Source: Pseudomonas sp. GV071
GTDB taxonomy: Bacteria; Pseudomonadota; Gammaproteobacteria; Pseudomonadales; Pseudomonadaceae
DNA length: 64,000 nucleotides
Assembly: GCF_003050835.1 (NCBI RefSeq)
Contig: NZ_QAOJ01000002.1
Coordinates: 62,001-126,000 of the forward strand
Reading direction: 5' to 3'
Shown: positions 23,389 to 31,685 of the stretch, in pieces
Layout: the number at the start of each line of letters is the position of its first letter
How positions within the stretch are numbered: position 1 is the stretch's first letter
Program-made: the position numbers and the translations under genes
Notes under the pieces: generated by a model
What the model saw: the letters and a program-made list of their open reading frames with translations, nothing else
The model's database searches: none
What the model was told of the DNA's origin: nothing

Positions 23389-23399
23389 GACACATCAAG

Positions 23400-24893
23400 T
23401 CAATTGAACAGCTTGGAGAAGAACCCAGGCTTGTCGTCACCCTGGTCTTTCTTCGCGGGCGCCGCTTCGGCGACCACCTGCTTCTTGGCCGGGTCGACTT
23501 CTTTACCGGCCAACAGATCCTGCGCCTGGCTGGCGGCACGCTGGCCGCTGCGCAGAGCGCCTTCGAGGGTGCCCGGGTACAGCGCATCGGTGTGCTCACC
23601 GGCGAACACTACCCGTTGCAGCGGTTTTTCCCACAGGCGCCAGTTACGTGTCAGCTGGCCCGGGCCATAGGCCAGGTACGAACCGCCGGTGGACGGGTCG
23701 GTGCTGTAGCGTTTGATTTCATAGCCGGTAAAGGCGCCACGTGCTTTCGGGTAGAAGGCGTGCAGGCGGATCAGCACCTGGTCGACCATCTGCTTGTCGC
23801 CGAATGCCTGCAGCACACGGGCGTTGTCGCCGGAGAGGTTGATCACCACATTGGCGCCGCCCTTGGCTGCGGGTTCGATCCACAGCATGCCCAGGCCCTG
23901 ATCAGTGAAGATCTCTCCAGACAGACGCGCCTTGCTCTCCCACACCGGGGTTTTGAACTTGAGCATGATCTGGTCACGCCAGCCGTAGTTGGTGCCTTTG
24001 ATGGCGGCGGTATGGGCGGCGTCCAACGCCGGGGTCAGTTGGATCTGCGCCAGCGCTTTGAGCGGCACAGCCAACACCACGTAGTCGGCGCTGTAACCGA
24101 CGGCGCCGACTTTGACGGTAACGCCGTCTTTGTCCTGGCTGATGGCCGAGACCTTGGAGTTGGTCTTGATGGTTTTCAGCTGCTTGAGGAACGCCGCTGC
24201 CAGCACCTGGCTGCCACCGGGCAAACGGGCGGCGCGCAGATCGCGGTCGTCGACACCGCGGTACACCCGGCTTTGTTGCGCCAGGTAGAGCAGTGACAGT
24301 CGCGAGGGCTCGTCATAGCGGGAACGGATGCGCTGGTTCACCAGCAGACGCGCAGTCGGCGGCAGGGCCAGCTTGTCCAGCCACTTGGCCACGGTCATCT
24401 GGTCGAGGGCGAACAGGGTGTTGTTGGCGGCCGGGTTCAGCGGATCGCTGATCGAGGCGGCCAGATCATCCAGGCTCTTGTCGAAACGCTTGAGCGCTTC
24501 GGCGGTTTCCGGTTGCTTGGTGGCCAGTTCAGTAGCGGTGAAGTATTCGCCATTGATCAGGTAGCTGGGGTTACGCACAAACTCCGGAGCGGCCAGGGTC
24601 TGCAGTTTGAAGGCGTCGATGTAGCTATTCAGCGTGGGTTGAATCTTCTTGCCGCCGATCCACTCGCTGGTGGCCAGGCCGGAGCGGCCGCCGATGCTCG
24701 GCTTGGCTTCCAGCAGGGTGACCTGCCAGCCCTTCTGTTGCAGCTCAAAGGCAGCAGTCAAACCCGACAGCCCGCCACCCACCACAATCGCCGTAGGTTG
24801 CTTGCTCGCTGCGGGTTTATCGGCCGCCTGCGCAGCCACGCTGAACACACCCATTGCCAGCAGCGCCAAGGCGCGCAAACCGGTCCGTAACAT
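23400..24893 (-). CDS. Secreted FAD-dependent amine oxidase / flavin-containing oxidoreductase
   Basis: 497 residues. A signal peptide (LALLAMGVFSVAAQA) is followed by the FAD-binding motif VVGGGLSGLTAAFEL (about residue 38), LLEAKPSIGGRSG, and a C-terminal FAD contact FAGEHTDALYPGTLEGALRSG. This is the flavin monoamine oxidase fold. The last 40 residues are a Lys/Ala/Asp-rich tail ending GFFSKLFN. AAGGAG precedes ATG 24893; the frame is open upstream but that sequence has no export signal. The amine substrate is unknown. Divergent from bioA. Confidence 0.88.
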   Translation of the reverse strand: MLRTGLRALALLAMGVFSVAAQAADKPAASKQPTAIVVGGGLSGLTAAFELQQKGWQVTLLEAKPSIGGRSGLATSEWIGGKKIQPTLNSYIDAFKLQTLAAPEFVRNPSYLINGEYFTATELATKQPETAEALKRFDKSLDDLAASISDPLNPAANNTLFALDQMTVAKWLDKLALPPTARLLVNQRIRSRYDEPSRLSLLYLAQQSRVYRGVDDRDLRAARLPGGSQVLAAAFLKQLKTIKTNSKVSAISQDKDGVTVKVGAVGYSADYVVLAVPLKALAQIQLTPALDAAHTAAIKGTNYGWRDQIMLKFKTPVWESKARLSGEIFTDQGLGMLWIEPAAKGGANVVINLSGDNARVLQAFGDKQMVDQVLIRLHAFYPKARGAFTGYEIKRYSTDPSTGGSYLAYGPGQLTRNWRLWEKPLQRVVFAGEHTDALYPGTLEGALRSGQRAASQAQDLLAGKEVDPAKKQVVAEAAPAKKDQGDDKPGFFSKLFN

Positions 24894-25109
24894 GAACGAC
24901 TCCTTACACCCGTTCCGCAGGCAGCGGAACGCTCTTAGATGGCGCGCAGAATACGCCGCCACTGGAATAGCAGCCAGCCAGGCCCGTCGGGTAAATGGTG
25001 TTTGGGTTGTTACAGGGTCAGCCATTGCATAGGCTGCACCCCTGCTTTGCGTGCCCGGCTCGAACCTGGCCGCGTCTGTACAGCTGTCTCGATTGCCTGG
25101 GAGTTTCGA

Positions 25110-26513
25110 ATGAGCCTGAATAATCAGTGGATGCAACGCGACCTGGCGGTGCTCTGGCACCCCTGTACGCAGATGAAGGACCACGAGCAATTGCCGCTGG
25201 TGCCGATCAAACGTGGCGAAGGCGTGTGGCTCGAAGACTTCGACGGCAAGCGCTACCTCGACGCCGTCAGCTCCTGGTGGGTGAACGTGTTCGGCCACGC
25301 CAACCCGCGCATCAACCAGCGCATCAAGGACCAGGTCGACCAGCTCGAACACGTTATCCTCGCTGGCTTCAGCCACCAGCCGGTGATCGAACTGTCCGAG
25401 CGCCTGGTCAAGCTCACCCCCGCCGGACTGGACCGGGTGTTCTACGCTGACAACGGCTCGTCAGGCATCGAAGTGGCGCTGAAGATGAGCTTCCACTTCT
25501 GGCGCAACAGCGGCCAGGAGCGCAAAAAACGCTTTGTCACCCTGACCAACAGCTACCACGGCGAAACCATCGCGGCGATGTCGGTGGGCGATGTCGCGCT
25601 ATTCACCGAGACCTATAAATCGCTGCTGATGGACACCATCAAGGTGCCCAGCCCGGACTGCTACCTGCGCCCTGAAGGGGTGAGTTGGGAGGAGCATTCG
25701 CGGATGATGTTTGGCGCCATGGAGCAGGCCCTGGCCGAGAACCATCAGGACGTTGCCGCGGTGATCATCGAGCCGCTGATCCAGGGCGCCGGCGGCATGC
25801 GCATGTACCACCCGGTGTACCTGAAACTGCTGCGCGAGGCCTGCGACCGGTATGGCGTGCACCTGATCCACGATGAAATCGCCGTCGGCTTCGGTCGCAC
25901 CGGCACCATGTTCGCCTGCGAACAGGCCGGTATCGCCCCGGACTTCCTCTGCCTGTCCAAAGCGCTCACTGGCGGCTACCTGCCGATGGCGGCAGTGCTC
26001 ACCAGCGAAACGATTTACCAGGGCTTCTACGACGACTACCAGACCCTGCGCGCCTTCCTCCACTCGCACACCTACACCGGCAACCCGCTGGCCTGTGCGG
26101 CGGCATTGGCGACTTTGGATATCTTCGAACAGGACAACGTCATTGAGGCCAACAAAGCCTTGAGCGCCCGTATGGCCAGCGCTACGGCGCACCTGGTCGA
26201 CCATCCGCATGTGGCCGAAGTGCGGCAGACCGGCATGGTCCTGGCGATTGAAATGGTCCAGGACAAAGCCAGCAAAACCCCTTACCCATGGCAGGAGCGG
26301 CGTGGCCTGAAGGTGTTCCAGCACGCGCTGGACCGCGGGGCGTTGCTACGCCCGCTGGGCAGCGTGGTGTACTTCCTGCCGCCGTACGTGATTACGCCGG
26401 AGCAGATCGATTTTCTGGCCGAGGTGGCCAGTGAGGGGATTGATATTGCGACAGCGACAAAAACATCAGTACCCGTGAGTGGCCGTCACCCGAACTTCCG
26501 TGATCCGGGTTAA
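25110..26513 (+). CDS. bioA: Adenosylmethionine-8-amino-7-oxononanoate aminotransferase
   Basis: PLP enzyme of biotin synthesis that uses SAM as amino donor to make 7,8-diaminopelargonate. 467 residues; features include LWHPCTQMKDHE, YLDAVSSWWVNVFGHANPRI, YADNGSSGIEVALKMS, the PLP Asp in LIHDEIAVGFGRTG, and the PLP lysine in LSKALTGGYLPM. The last 25 residues (ATATKTSVPVSGRHPNFRDPG) extend a little past the usual end. GGGAG precedes ATG 25110. It is away from other bio genes, as is common in Pseudomonas. Confidence 0.95.
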   Translation: MSLNNQWMQRDLAVLWHPCTQMKDHEQLPLVPIKRGEGVWLEDFDGKRYLDAVSSWWVNVFGHANPRINQRIKDQVDQLEHVILAGFSHQPVIELSERLVKLTPAGLDRVFYADNGSSGIEVALKMSFHFWRNSGQERKKRFVTLTNSYHGETIAAMSVGDVALFTETYKSLLMDTIKVPSPDCYLRPEGVSWEEHSRMMFGAMEQALAENHQDVAAVIIEPLIQGAGGMRMYHPVYLKLLREACDRYGVHLIHDEIAVGFGRTGTMFACEQAGIAPDFLCLSKALTGGYLPMAAVLTSETIYQGFYDDYQTLRAFLHSHTYTGNPLACAAALATLDIFEQDNVIEANKALSARMASATAHLVDHPHVAEVRQTGMVLAIEMVQDKASKTPYPWQERRGLKVFQHALDRGALLRPLGSVVYFLPPYVITPEQIDFLAEVASEGIDIATATKTSVPVSGRHPNFRDPG

Positions 26514-26530
26514 AGCTTTTAGCAAAAAAA

Positions 26531-26592
26531 CATCGCGGCTAAAGCTGCTCCTACAGGTGGTGTAATCCGTAGGAGCGACTTCAGCTGCGATG
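26531..26592. repeat. REP palindrome pair, GCGGCTAAAGC family
   Basis: Arms 26531-26554 and 26569-26592 are imperfect inverted copies (CATCGCGGCTAAAGCTGCTC and its partner ending GCTGCGATG). It lies between the convergent bioA and porin genes. The core resembles the pair at 58460 but differs from that at 1616. Confidence 0.8.
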
Positions 26593-26604
26593 CTGTTGAA
26601 GCGC

Positions 26605-27909
26605 TTACAGAATCGAGAGCGGATATTCGATGATCAACCGTACCTGATCAGAGCTGGAGTCCGAATCGCCCGACATGCGATGGGTCGCCTGGCGGATACG
26701 GAACGACAGGTCTTTGGCCGGGCCTTCCTGCACCACGTATTTAACCGAAAGGTCGCGCTCCCAGTGCTTCTCTTTATCGGCGTAGTAGTCATACGGGCTA
26801 CCCGCTTCGATCTTGGTGCCGTCGACATTGTCGCCACGGGTGTAACCGGCATAGAAGGTCAGACCCGGCACGCCATAGGTGGCCATGTTCAGGTTGTAAC
26901 CCAGGCGCCATGACTCTTCACGTGGGCCGTTAAAGTCGACCAGTTGCATGGAGTTGGCCAGGTAGATGGAGTCCTGGAACACGCCGCCGCCCAATACCAG
27001 GTAGTCGAATGGCTGGTCACCATCGATCTTCTGAAACGCCAGGGTCACGGTGTGCGCGCCAATGCTGTAGCCGGTGGCGAACGACCAGGAGGTGTTGTTG
27101 ATGGTGCCGGCGAGGGACTTGCCTTCATCCAGCGTGCGGTAGAGGTTGAAGTCAAAGCTCAGCGACTGGTCGTCGCTCAGCGCCAGCACGTAGTTGGCGT
27201 TGCCGTAATACTGGTTCCACAGGTCCTCATAACGCGAGGCATAGGCGGTCACGCTGAAGTTGTCGCTGATGCTGTAAGCGCCGCCGAGATAGTCGACATC
27301 GCCGCCCTCAACACCGGCCGCATAACCGGCACGGAAACCACCATCGTGACCGGACATGTTCATGTCCTTGGCCGAGGTGAAATGACCCGCGTCGATTTTC
27401 AGGCCTTCGATTTCAGCACTGTCGAGTTGGAAGCCAGTGGCGGTGGCCGGCACCAGACGGGCGTCGGCCAGGGCGATTACCGGGTTGTAGGGACGCAGGT
27501 CGCCGTATTTGAGGACGCTGCTGGAAACCTGCAGTTTCACCGCCCCTCCCAGGGAGCCAAAGCTATCTTCGGCACGGCCATCGGAGTCCACGGGCAACAT
27601 TTGCGAGCCGGAACGACCACGGCCGCTGTCCAGTTTGATCCCGGTATAGGCGCTCAGATCAACGCCAAAACCGACGGTGCCTTCGGTAAAGCCGGACACA
27701 TAGTCCAGTTGAAAGCCCTGGCCCCACTCGCGGTTATCGCCATAGCCGCGGTCATGGCGATCCATGTTCCAGTACAGGTTGCGGGCAATCAGGTCGAGCG
27801 TATCGCCTTCGAGAAAACCTTTGGCATCGGCCTGACTTGCGTGTGCGGCCATCGAGAAAACGCTGGCGCTGGCGACGGCCAGGGCTAATCCGCTGTGTTT
27901 CAGTTTCAT
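26605..27909 (-). CDS. OprD-family outer-membrane porin
   Basis: 434 residues with a signal peptide (ALAVASASVFSMAAHA). The start of the mature protein, KGFLEGDTLDLIARNLYWNMDRHD, and the segment REWGQGFQLDYVSGFTEGTVGFGVD are typical of OprD/OccD-OccK porins, as are the alternating beta-strand pattern and the terminal LIIEYPLSIL. Such porins import amino acids, peptides or small aromatic acids; the substrate is not readable. GGGGA precedes ATG 27909. It sits between bioA and rsmE, which are neighbours in P. aeruginosa as I remember, so it may be a lineage-specific insertion. Confidence 0.92.
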   Translation of the reverse strand: MKLKHSGLALAVASASVFSMAAHASQADAKGFLEGDTLDLIARNLYWNMDRHDRGYGDNREWGQGFQLDYVSGFTEGTVGFGVDLSAYTGIKLDSGRGRSGSQMLPVDSDGRAEDSFGSLGGAVKLQVSSSVLKYGDLRPYNPVIALADARLVPATATGFQLDSAEIEGLKIDAGHFTSAKDMNMSGHDGGFRAGYAAGVEGGDVDYLGGAYSISDNFSVTAYASRYEDLWNQYYGNANYVLALSDDQSLSFDFNLYRTLDEGKSLAGTINNTSWSFATGYSIGAHTVTLAFQKIDGDQPFDYLVLGGGVFQDSIYLANSMQLVDFNGPREESWRLGYNLNMATYGVPGLTFYAGYTRGDNVDGTKIEAGSPYDYYADKEKHWERDLSVKYVVQEGPAKDLSFRIRQATHRMSGDSDSSSDQVRLIIEYPLSIL

Positions 27910-28596
27910 CTGTATTCCCCATTGAAATGAATGTGTCGGCATATGCCCGCGCCCGCGCGCGGGACCATCAACCGGGTTGAGCCGGGCCACCATCATTTCG
28001 CAGCCAACGCTGGCGACCCGCTCGCTCAGTTCTGTTGCAGCAGGAGATGCAATCCGCACTGCATGCTGAGTTACCCAGGGGCGTTAAAACAAAAGCCCGC
28101 GGCAAGTTCTCCCACGTTTAGTTCTTTGCCAATGTTCAACCCACGACACTTCCACATTTATTTACGCCATATATAGCGCAGTGAAAAACTGCCTCTACAC
28201 ACATAACTTGTCCACCTCGACAGCTAGTTAGCATGACGATAATCACGGGTTGAACACGGCCTTTTTTGCCTGTTATCCAACTTGGCAAACCCCACCATAA
28301 CGCCCGTAATAGAGCAGCCAAAGCACATATAAGGACGTAATGAGATAATTCCGGCCAACTTTCAATTCTCATATTTACCCGCAACTACCCGAGGGCAATC
28401 TTCCATTTATCGCTCAACTTGATCCGGATAACTGGCTCGTATAAGCAGGTGTTATCCAACGCATAAAAAAACGTAACAGCCAACTTTCGAACCACACTCT
28501 TCCTGTTGATCGAGAGAACCCAAACAGCGCACAGGAGAATTTCGCCCACGCTCTACGTTATGCTTGGCGCCCCTGCAGCCAGCTCCTGTATTCGCC
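27910..28596. other. 687-bp intergenic region, AT-richer, no gene recognised
   Basis: Stretch between the divergent porin and rsmE genes. The first part holds a GC palindrome CCCGCG/CGCGGG at 27952-27963. From about 28100 to 28550 base composition is clearly AT-richer than the flanks. The words GTTATCCAAC (28271 and 28451) and CCAACTTTC (28354 and 28481) each occur twice. Short open frames are present but lack ribosome sites and codon bias. It could be a decayed acquired segment, a long regulatory region for the porin, or hold an unrecognised small RNA. Confidence 0.6.
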
Positions 28597-29316
28597 ATGC
28601 GCCTCTCCCGCTTCTTTATCGACGCCCCTCTTTCCATCGGTCAGCACGAGCTGCCGGAAACCCAAGCTCACTACATCGGCCGCGTGTTGCGCCATGCCGT
28701 GGGCGATGCCGTGCAGTTGTTCGATGGCAGCGGTCAGGAGTTTCTCGGTGAGTTGATCGAGGTGGGCAAAAAGAACGTGCGCGTTGAACTGCGCGAAGCG
28801 CTGGCCGGGCAACCGCCCTCGACGCTGCATATCCATCTGGGTCAGGGTTTGTCGCGCGGCGAGCGGATGGACTGGGCCATCCAAAAGGCCACCGAGCTGG
28901 GCGCCACGGAAATCACCCCGATCGTCAGCGAGCGCTGCGAGGTGCGGCTCAAAGGTGAGCGTGAAGACAAACGCCTGGAGCACTGGCGGCAAGTGGCGAT
29001 CAGCGCCTGCGAGCAATGTGGTCGTTCGGTGTTGCCGGTGATTCATCCGCCCACGCTGCTGGCGCAGTGGCTGGAGCAATGCCAGGCCGAGCTGAAGCTG
29101 GTGCTGCACCCGGTGGCCGAGCCGTTGACCAGCCATGCCAAGCCGCAGTCGCTGGCGTTTCTGATCGGGCCGGAAGGTGGGCTATCGGACGCGGAAGTGA
29201 CCCAGGCACAGGGCAAGGGTTTTCACGCCGCCCGGTTAGGCCCGCGGGTGTTGCGCACGGAGACGGCGCCGGTGGTGGCACTCAGCGTGGCGCAGCAGTT
29301 GTGGGGGGATTTCTGA
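28597..29316 (+). CDS. rsmE: 16S rRNA m3U1498 methyltransferase
   Basis: SAM-dependent SPOUT-family methyltransferase that modifies U1498 of 16S rRNA. 239 residues: N-terminal PUA-like part (MRLSRFFIDAP, HYIGRVLRHAVGD) and a C-terminal trefoil-knot domain with LIGPEGGLSDAEV and LGPRVLRTETAPVVAL. The chosen ATG at 28597 gives the conserved MRLSRFF start; an in-frame upstream start would add 11 unconserved residues. Confidence 0.95.
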   Translation: MRLSRFFIDAPLSIGQHELPETQAHYIGRVLRHAVGDAVQLFDGSGQEFLGELIEVGKKNVRVELREALAGQPPSTLHIHLGQGLSRGERMDWAIQKATELGATEITPIVSERCEVRLKGEREDKRLEHWRQVAISACEQCGRSVLPVIHPPTLLAQWLEQCQAELKLVLHPVAEPLTSHAKPQSLAFLIGPEGGLSDAEVTQAQGKGFHAARLGPRVLRTETAPVVALSVAQQLWGDF

Positions 29317-29338
29317 GTAAGCATGTTGTTTGCCCCGG

Positions 29339-29441
29339 CCCTCTCCCCCAGCCCCTCTCCCGCACGCGGGCGAGGGGAGCTTGACCCTGTACGCCAATCG
29401 GTCCTCCTCTCCCCTTGGGGAGAGGGGCTAGAGGAGAGGGG
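29339..29441. repeat. Inverted repeat of the CCCTCTCCC/GGGAGAGGG type
   Basis: The left arm (CCCTCTCCCCCAGCCCCTCT from 29340) is matched by a right arm reading GGGGCTAGAGGAGAGGGG up to 29441, with an extra CCTCTCCCC/GGGGAGAGG hairpin at about 29406-29425. It lies between rsmE and the convergent ferritin-like gene and resembles a dispersed intergenic repeat. Confidence 0.75.
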
Positions 29442-29459
29442 TACGGCGCACGCCTAACC

Positions 29460-29990
29460 TCAAGAATCTTTGAGCAGGTCCGCTAAGTCGTCGGCGTGCT
29501 CTTCTTCCTGGGCAAGAATCTCTTCGAACAGACGGCGGGTGGTCGGATCGTCGTTGCCAAGAAAAGTGATGATCTCGCGGTAGCTATCAATGGCGATGCG
29601 CTCGGCCACCAGGTCTTCAGTGATCATCTCTTTGAGCGTCTCACCTTCCACGTACTCGGCGTGGGAGCGACTCGTCAGGCCCTCAGGATTGAAGTCCGGC
29701 TCGCCGCCCAGCTGCATGATGCGCTCCGCCAGTTGATCCGAATGGGCCAGTTCCTGCTGGGCATGCTCGAGAAACTCCGCTGCGGCCACGCTGGCCTTGA
29801 GGCCGGTCGCCATGAAGTAGTGGCGCTTATAGCGCAGGTAGCAGACCAGCTCGGTGGCCAGGGACGCATTCAGCAGCTTGAGGACTTCTTCGCGATCGGC
29901 CGAGTAACCCTCGGTGATCGCCCCTTCTTCAATATGCTGGCGAGCGCGTTGGCGCAGCGTGGCAACGTCAGTCAATTGTGCAGCGGTCAT
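29460..29990 (-). CDS. Ferritin-like di-iron protein (bacterioferritin/Dps-like)
   Basis: 176 residues forming a predicted four-helix bundle with the di-iron ligand pattern: Glu47 (ASLATELVCYLRY), Glu80-x-x-His83 (QQELAHSDQL), Glu130 (VAERIAIDSYREI) and Glu162-x-x-His165 (QEEEHADDL). This supports ferroxidase or iron storage/oxidative-stress activity. No Met haem ligand is assigned, so true bacterioferritin status is open. GGAGAACTGAT precedes ATG 29990. It follows the pil-chp operon on the same strand but is separated by a hairpin at 30121. Confidence 0.85.
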   Translation of the reverse strand: MTAAQLTDVATLRQRARQHIEEGAITEGYSADREEVLKLLNASLATELVCYLRYKRHYFMATGLKASVAAAEFLEHAQQELAHSDQLAERIMQLGGEPDFNPEGLTSRSHAEYVEGETLKEMITEDLVAERIAIDSYREIITFLGNDDPTTRRLFEEILAQEEEHADDLADLLKDS

Positions 29991-30120
29991 ATCAGTTCTC
30001 CATCAGCTAATCGGTCAGTCGCGCGGGCTCTGGCGGCCAGCGTCTCGGTGTACTGAGTTGGGAGTAGCGAGGAGGAGAAAAGTTTGATCTTTCGCTGGCT
30101 CTGGCCAGGGCCTGGAAACG

Positions 30121-30147
30121 CAGCGGGCGCCACATGGGCGCCCGCTG
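30121..30147 (-). terminator. Probable terminator of the pil-chp operon
   Basis: Eleven-base perfect arms CAGCGGGCGCC/GGCGCCCGCTG with a 5-base loop, 20 bp beyond the chpC stop on the minus strand. The T-run is short, so leakage into the ferritin-like gene is possible. Confidence 0.65.
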
Positions 30148-30167
30148 GGATTTACCAGAGTGAAGGC

Positions 30168-30644
30168 TTAGATGAGCCCTGCATCGGCGAGCATTTGCTC
30201 CAGAGCGAGCAGGTCCGGAATCTTTGCCACGGCTTCACCAAAGCTCACCGCATCCAGCTCCAGCGGCGCCAACGGCACATCGGCACGGGCCAGGTCGGTG
30301 CCAACTTTCAGCGAGCGCGGAATACCCTGCACCAGCAGAGCGAGGAATTTCACGTTGGGACGACCGCCCAAGGCGTTGATCACCGCCACACGGGCGCCGG
30401 GGCGGATCTGTGGCTGGCCATCGGAGGCCGCTTCGAACGACAGCAGCGGCAGGCTCAGGTCACGCCAGGCCATCTGCCCGAGGAACCAGGCCGGCATGCC
30501 CGGTGTTACTTGCGGCGCGCGGTAGGGAATCAGCTCGGCCACCGCCACGTTGGGCAGCAGCAGGGTACGGTCGGCCAACGGCACCAGCAGACCGGTGATG
30601 CTGGTCGCGGTGGCGGTGTTAGTGGTGGTGACGGCTTGGCTCAT
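30168..30644 (-). CDS. chpC: CheW-like protein ChpC of the Pil-Chp system
   Basis: 158-residue CheW-domain protein (VPLADRTLLLPNVAVAELIPY, GARVAVINAL, FLALLVQGIPRSLKV). In P. aeruginosa ChpC is the accessory CheW-like adaptor that may couple further receptors to ChpA. It is the last gene of the operon here, 21 bp after chpB. The chpD and chpE genes that follow in P. aeruginosa are not present downstream. Confidence 0.9.
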   Translation of the reverse strand: MSQAVTTTNTATATSITGLLVPLADRTLLLPNVAVAELIPYRAPQVTPGMPAWFLGQMAWRDLSLPLLSFEAASDGQPQIRPGARVAVINALGGRPNVKFLALLVQGIPRSLKVGTDLARADVPLAPLELDAVSFGEAVAKIPDLLALEQMLADAGLI

Positions 30645-30665
30645 GGGGAAATCCTGTCGGCGCTA

Positions 30666-31685
30666 TCAGGCGCACTGCGCAGCTAAATGATTGACCAGCG
30701 TTTCCGCCAGCTCACGCGGGTCGCCGCTGTAGGCGCTGTAGCCACCTTCGCGCAGGCTGTCGGGCATGCTAGCGCAGGCACAGCTTTCGGCACGCTGGGT
30801 CCAGATCTCGCCGCCCTGACGACGCACATAGGCGGCGGCGGCGCTGCCGTCGCTGCCCATACCACTGAAGGCGATCACGCCGCTCATGGCACCAAAATGC
30901 TGGGCCAGGTTGAGCATCATCTGGTCGATGGACGGGCTGTAGGGTTCTGGCCAGCCGCGGTCGGCAATCTGCATTGCACCGTCGTCGGCAAAGCCGAGTT
31001 CGTACTGGATCGGCGCCACCACCACCTCACCGCAGCGCACCGGGTCGCCCTGGCGTGCCGGGTTCACATGCCATTGGCTGTGGCGGCCGACGGCCTGAGG
31101 CAAGGTTGCTTCAAAGCTGGCATCGATGTGTTGGGCATAAATAAAACCGATCGGCAGGCCACCGGGCAAGGCATCGAGAAATGCCTTCACCGCCGCAGGG
31201 CCACCGAGGGAAGCCGCCAGCAACCACACCTGGCGGGCCGGCGCACCGGCCGCCAATGGCGTGTTGGCCAAGGCGGACGGCAGATCCAGCCGCGCCGGGC
31301 GCTGCGCTTCGTCAAACAAGGCCTGCAGGCTGGGGCCCACCGCCTGAGTCGGATCGCCGACCAGACGCTTGAGCTTGCCCACCAGACGCCGTTCCCAGCG
31401 CGGGTAGTTTTCCGAATGCCGTTCCGGGGCATGGCCTTCGCCAAACAGCACCGGCACGTTGGCGTGCTCCAGCAGGGTGTCGACCAGCGGCGAGTCGTCC
31501 GACTGCGCCAGGTCCACCAGCCACAGGTCGGCTTCGCAGGCGGCCAGGGCTTCGGCGTCGAGACGCGCCGGATCGGTATTGAGCACCACGTTGTAGCCAC
31601 TGCCAGTCAGCGCCTGCTGCAGCACATGGCGCTGCAGCGAGGTGTCGGCGAGGACGGCGATGCGCGCGGTGACTTTATCGGTCAT
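30666..31685 (-). CDS. chpB: CheB-like methylesterase ChpB of the Pil-Chp system
   Basis: 339 residues. The N-terminal about 110 residues resemble a degenerate receiver domain (VDLA with Asp58, but weak surrounding motifs). The C-terminal CheB methylesterase domain has the catalytic triad Ser159 (LLAASLGGPA), His186 (IYAQHID) and Asp279 (FSGMGSDG). It is predicted to demethylate the receptor PilJ, opposing PilK. Its ATG overlaps the chpA stop by 4 bases (ATGA), so translation is coupled. Confidence 0.93.
   Translation of the reverse strand: MTDKVTARIAVLADTSLQRHVLQQALTGSGYNVVLNTDPARLDAEALAACEADLWLVDLAQSDDSPLVDTLLEHANVPVLFGEGHAPERHSENYPRWERRLVGKLKRLVGDPTQAVGPSLQALFDEAQRPARLDLPSALANTPLAAGAPARQVWLLAASLGGPAAVKAFLDALPGGLPIGFIYAQHIDASFEATLPQAVGRHSQWHVNPARQGDPVRCGEVVVAPIQYELGFADDGAMQIADRGWPEPYSPSIDQMMLNLAQHFGAMSGVIAFSGMGSDGSAAAAYVRRQGGEIWTQRAESCACASMPDSLREGGYSAYSGDPRELAETLVNHLAAQCA

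Noticed and set aside
28136..28384. 82-codon minus-strand frame in the AT-rich region before rsmE
   Set aside because: No ribosome binding site, codon use unlike neighbours, and no family features despite a hydrophobic stretch. I leave it as noncoding.
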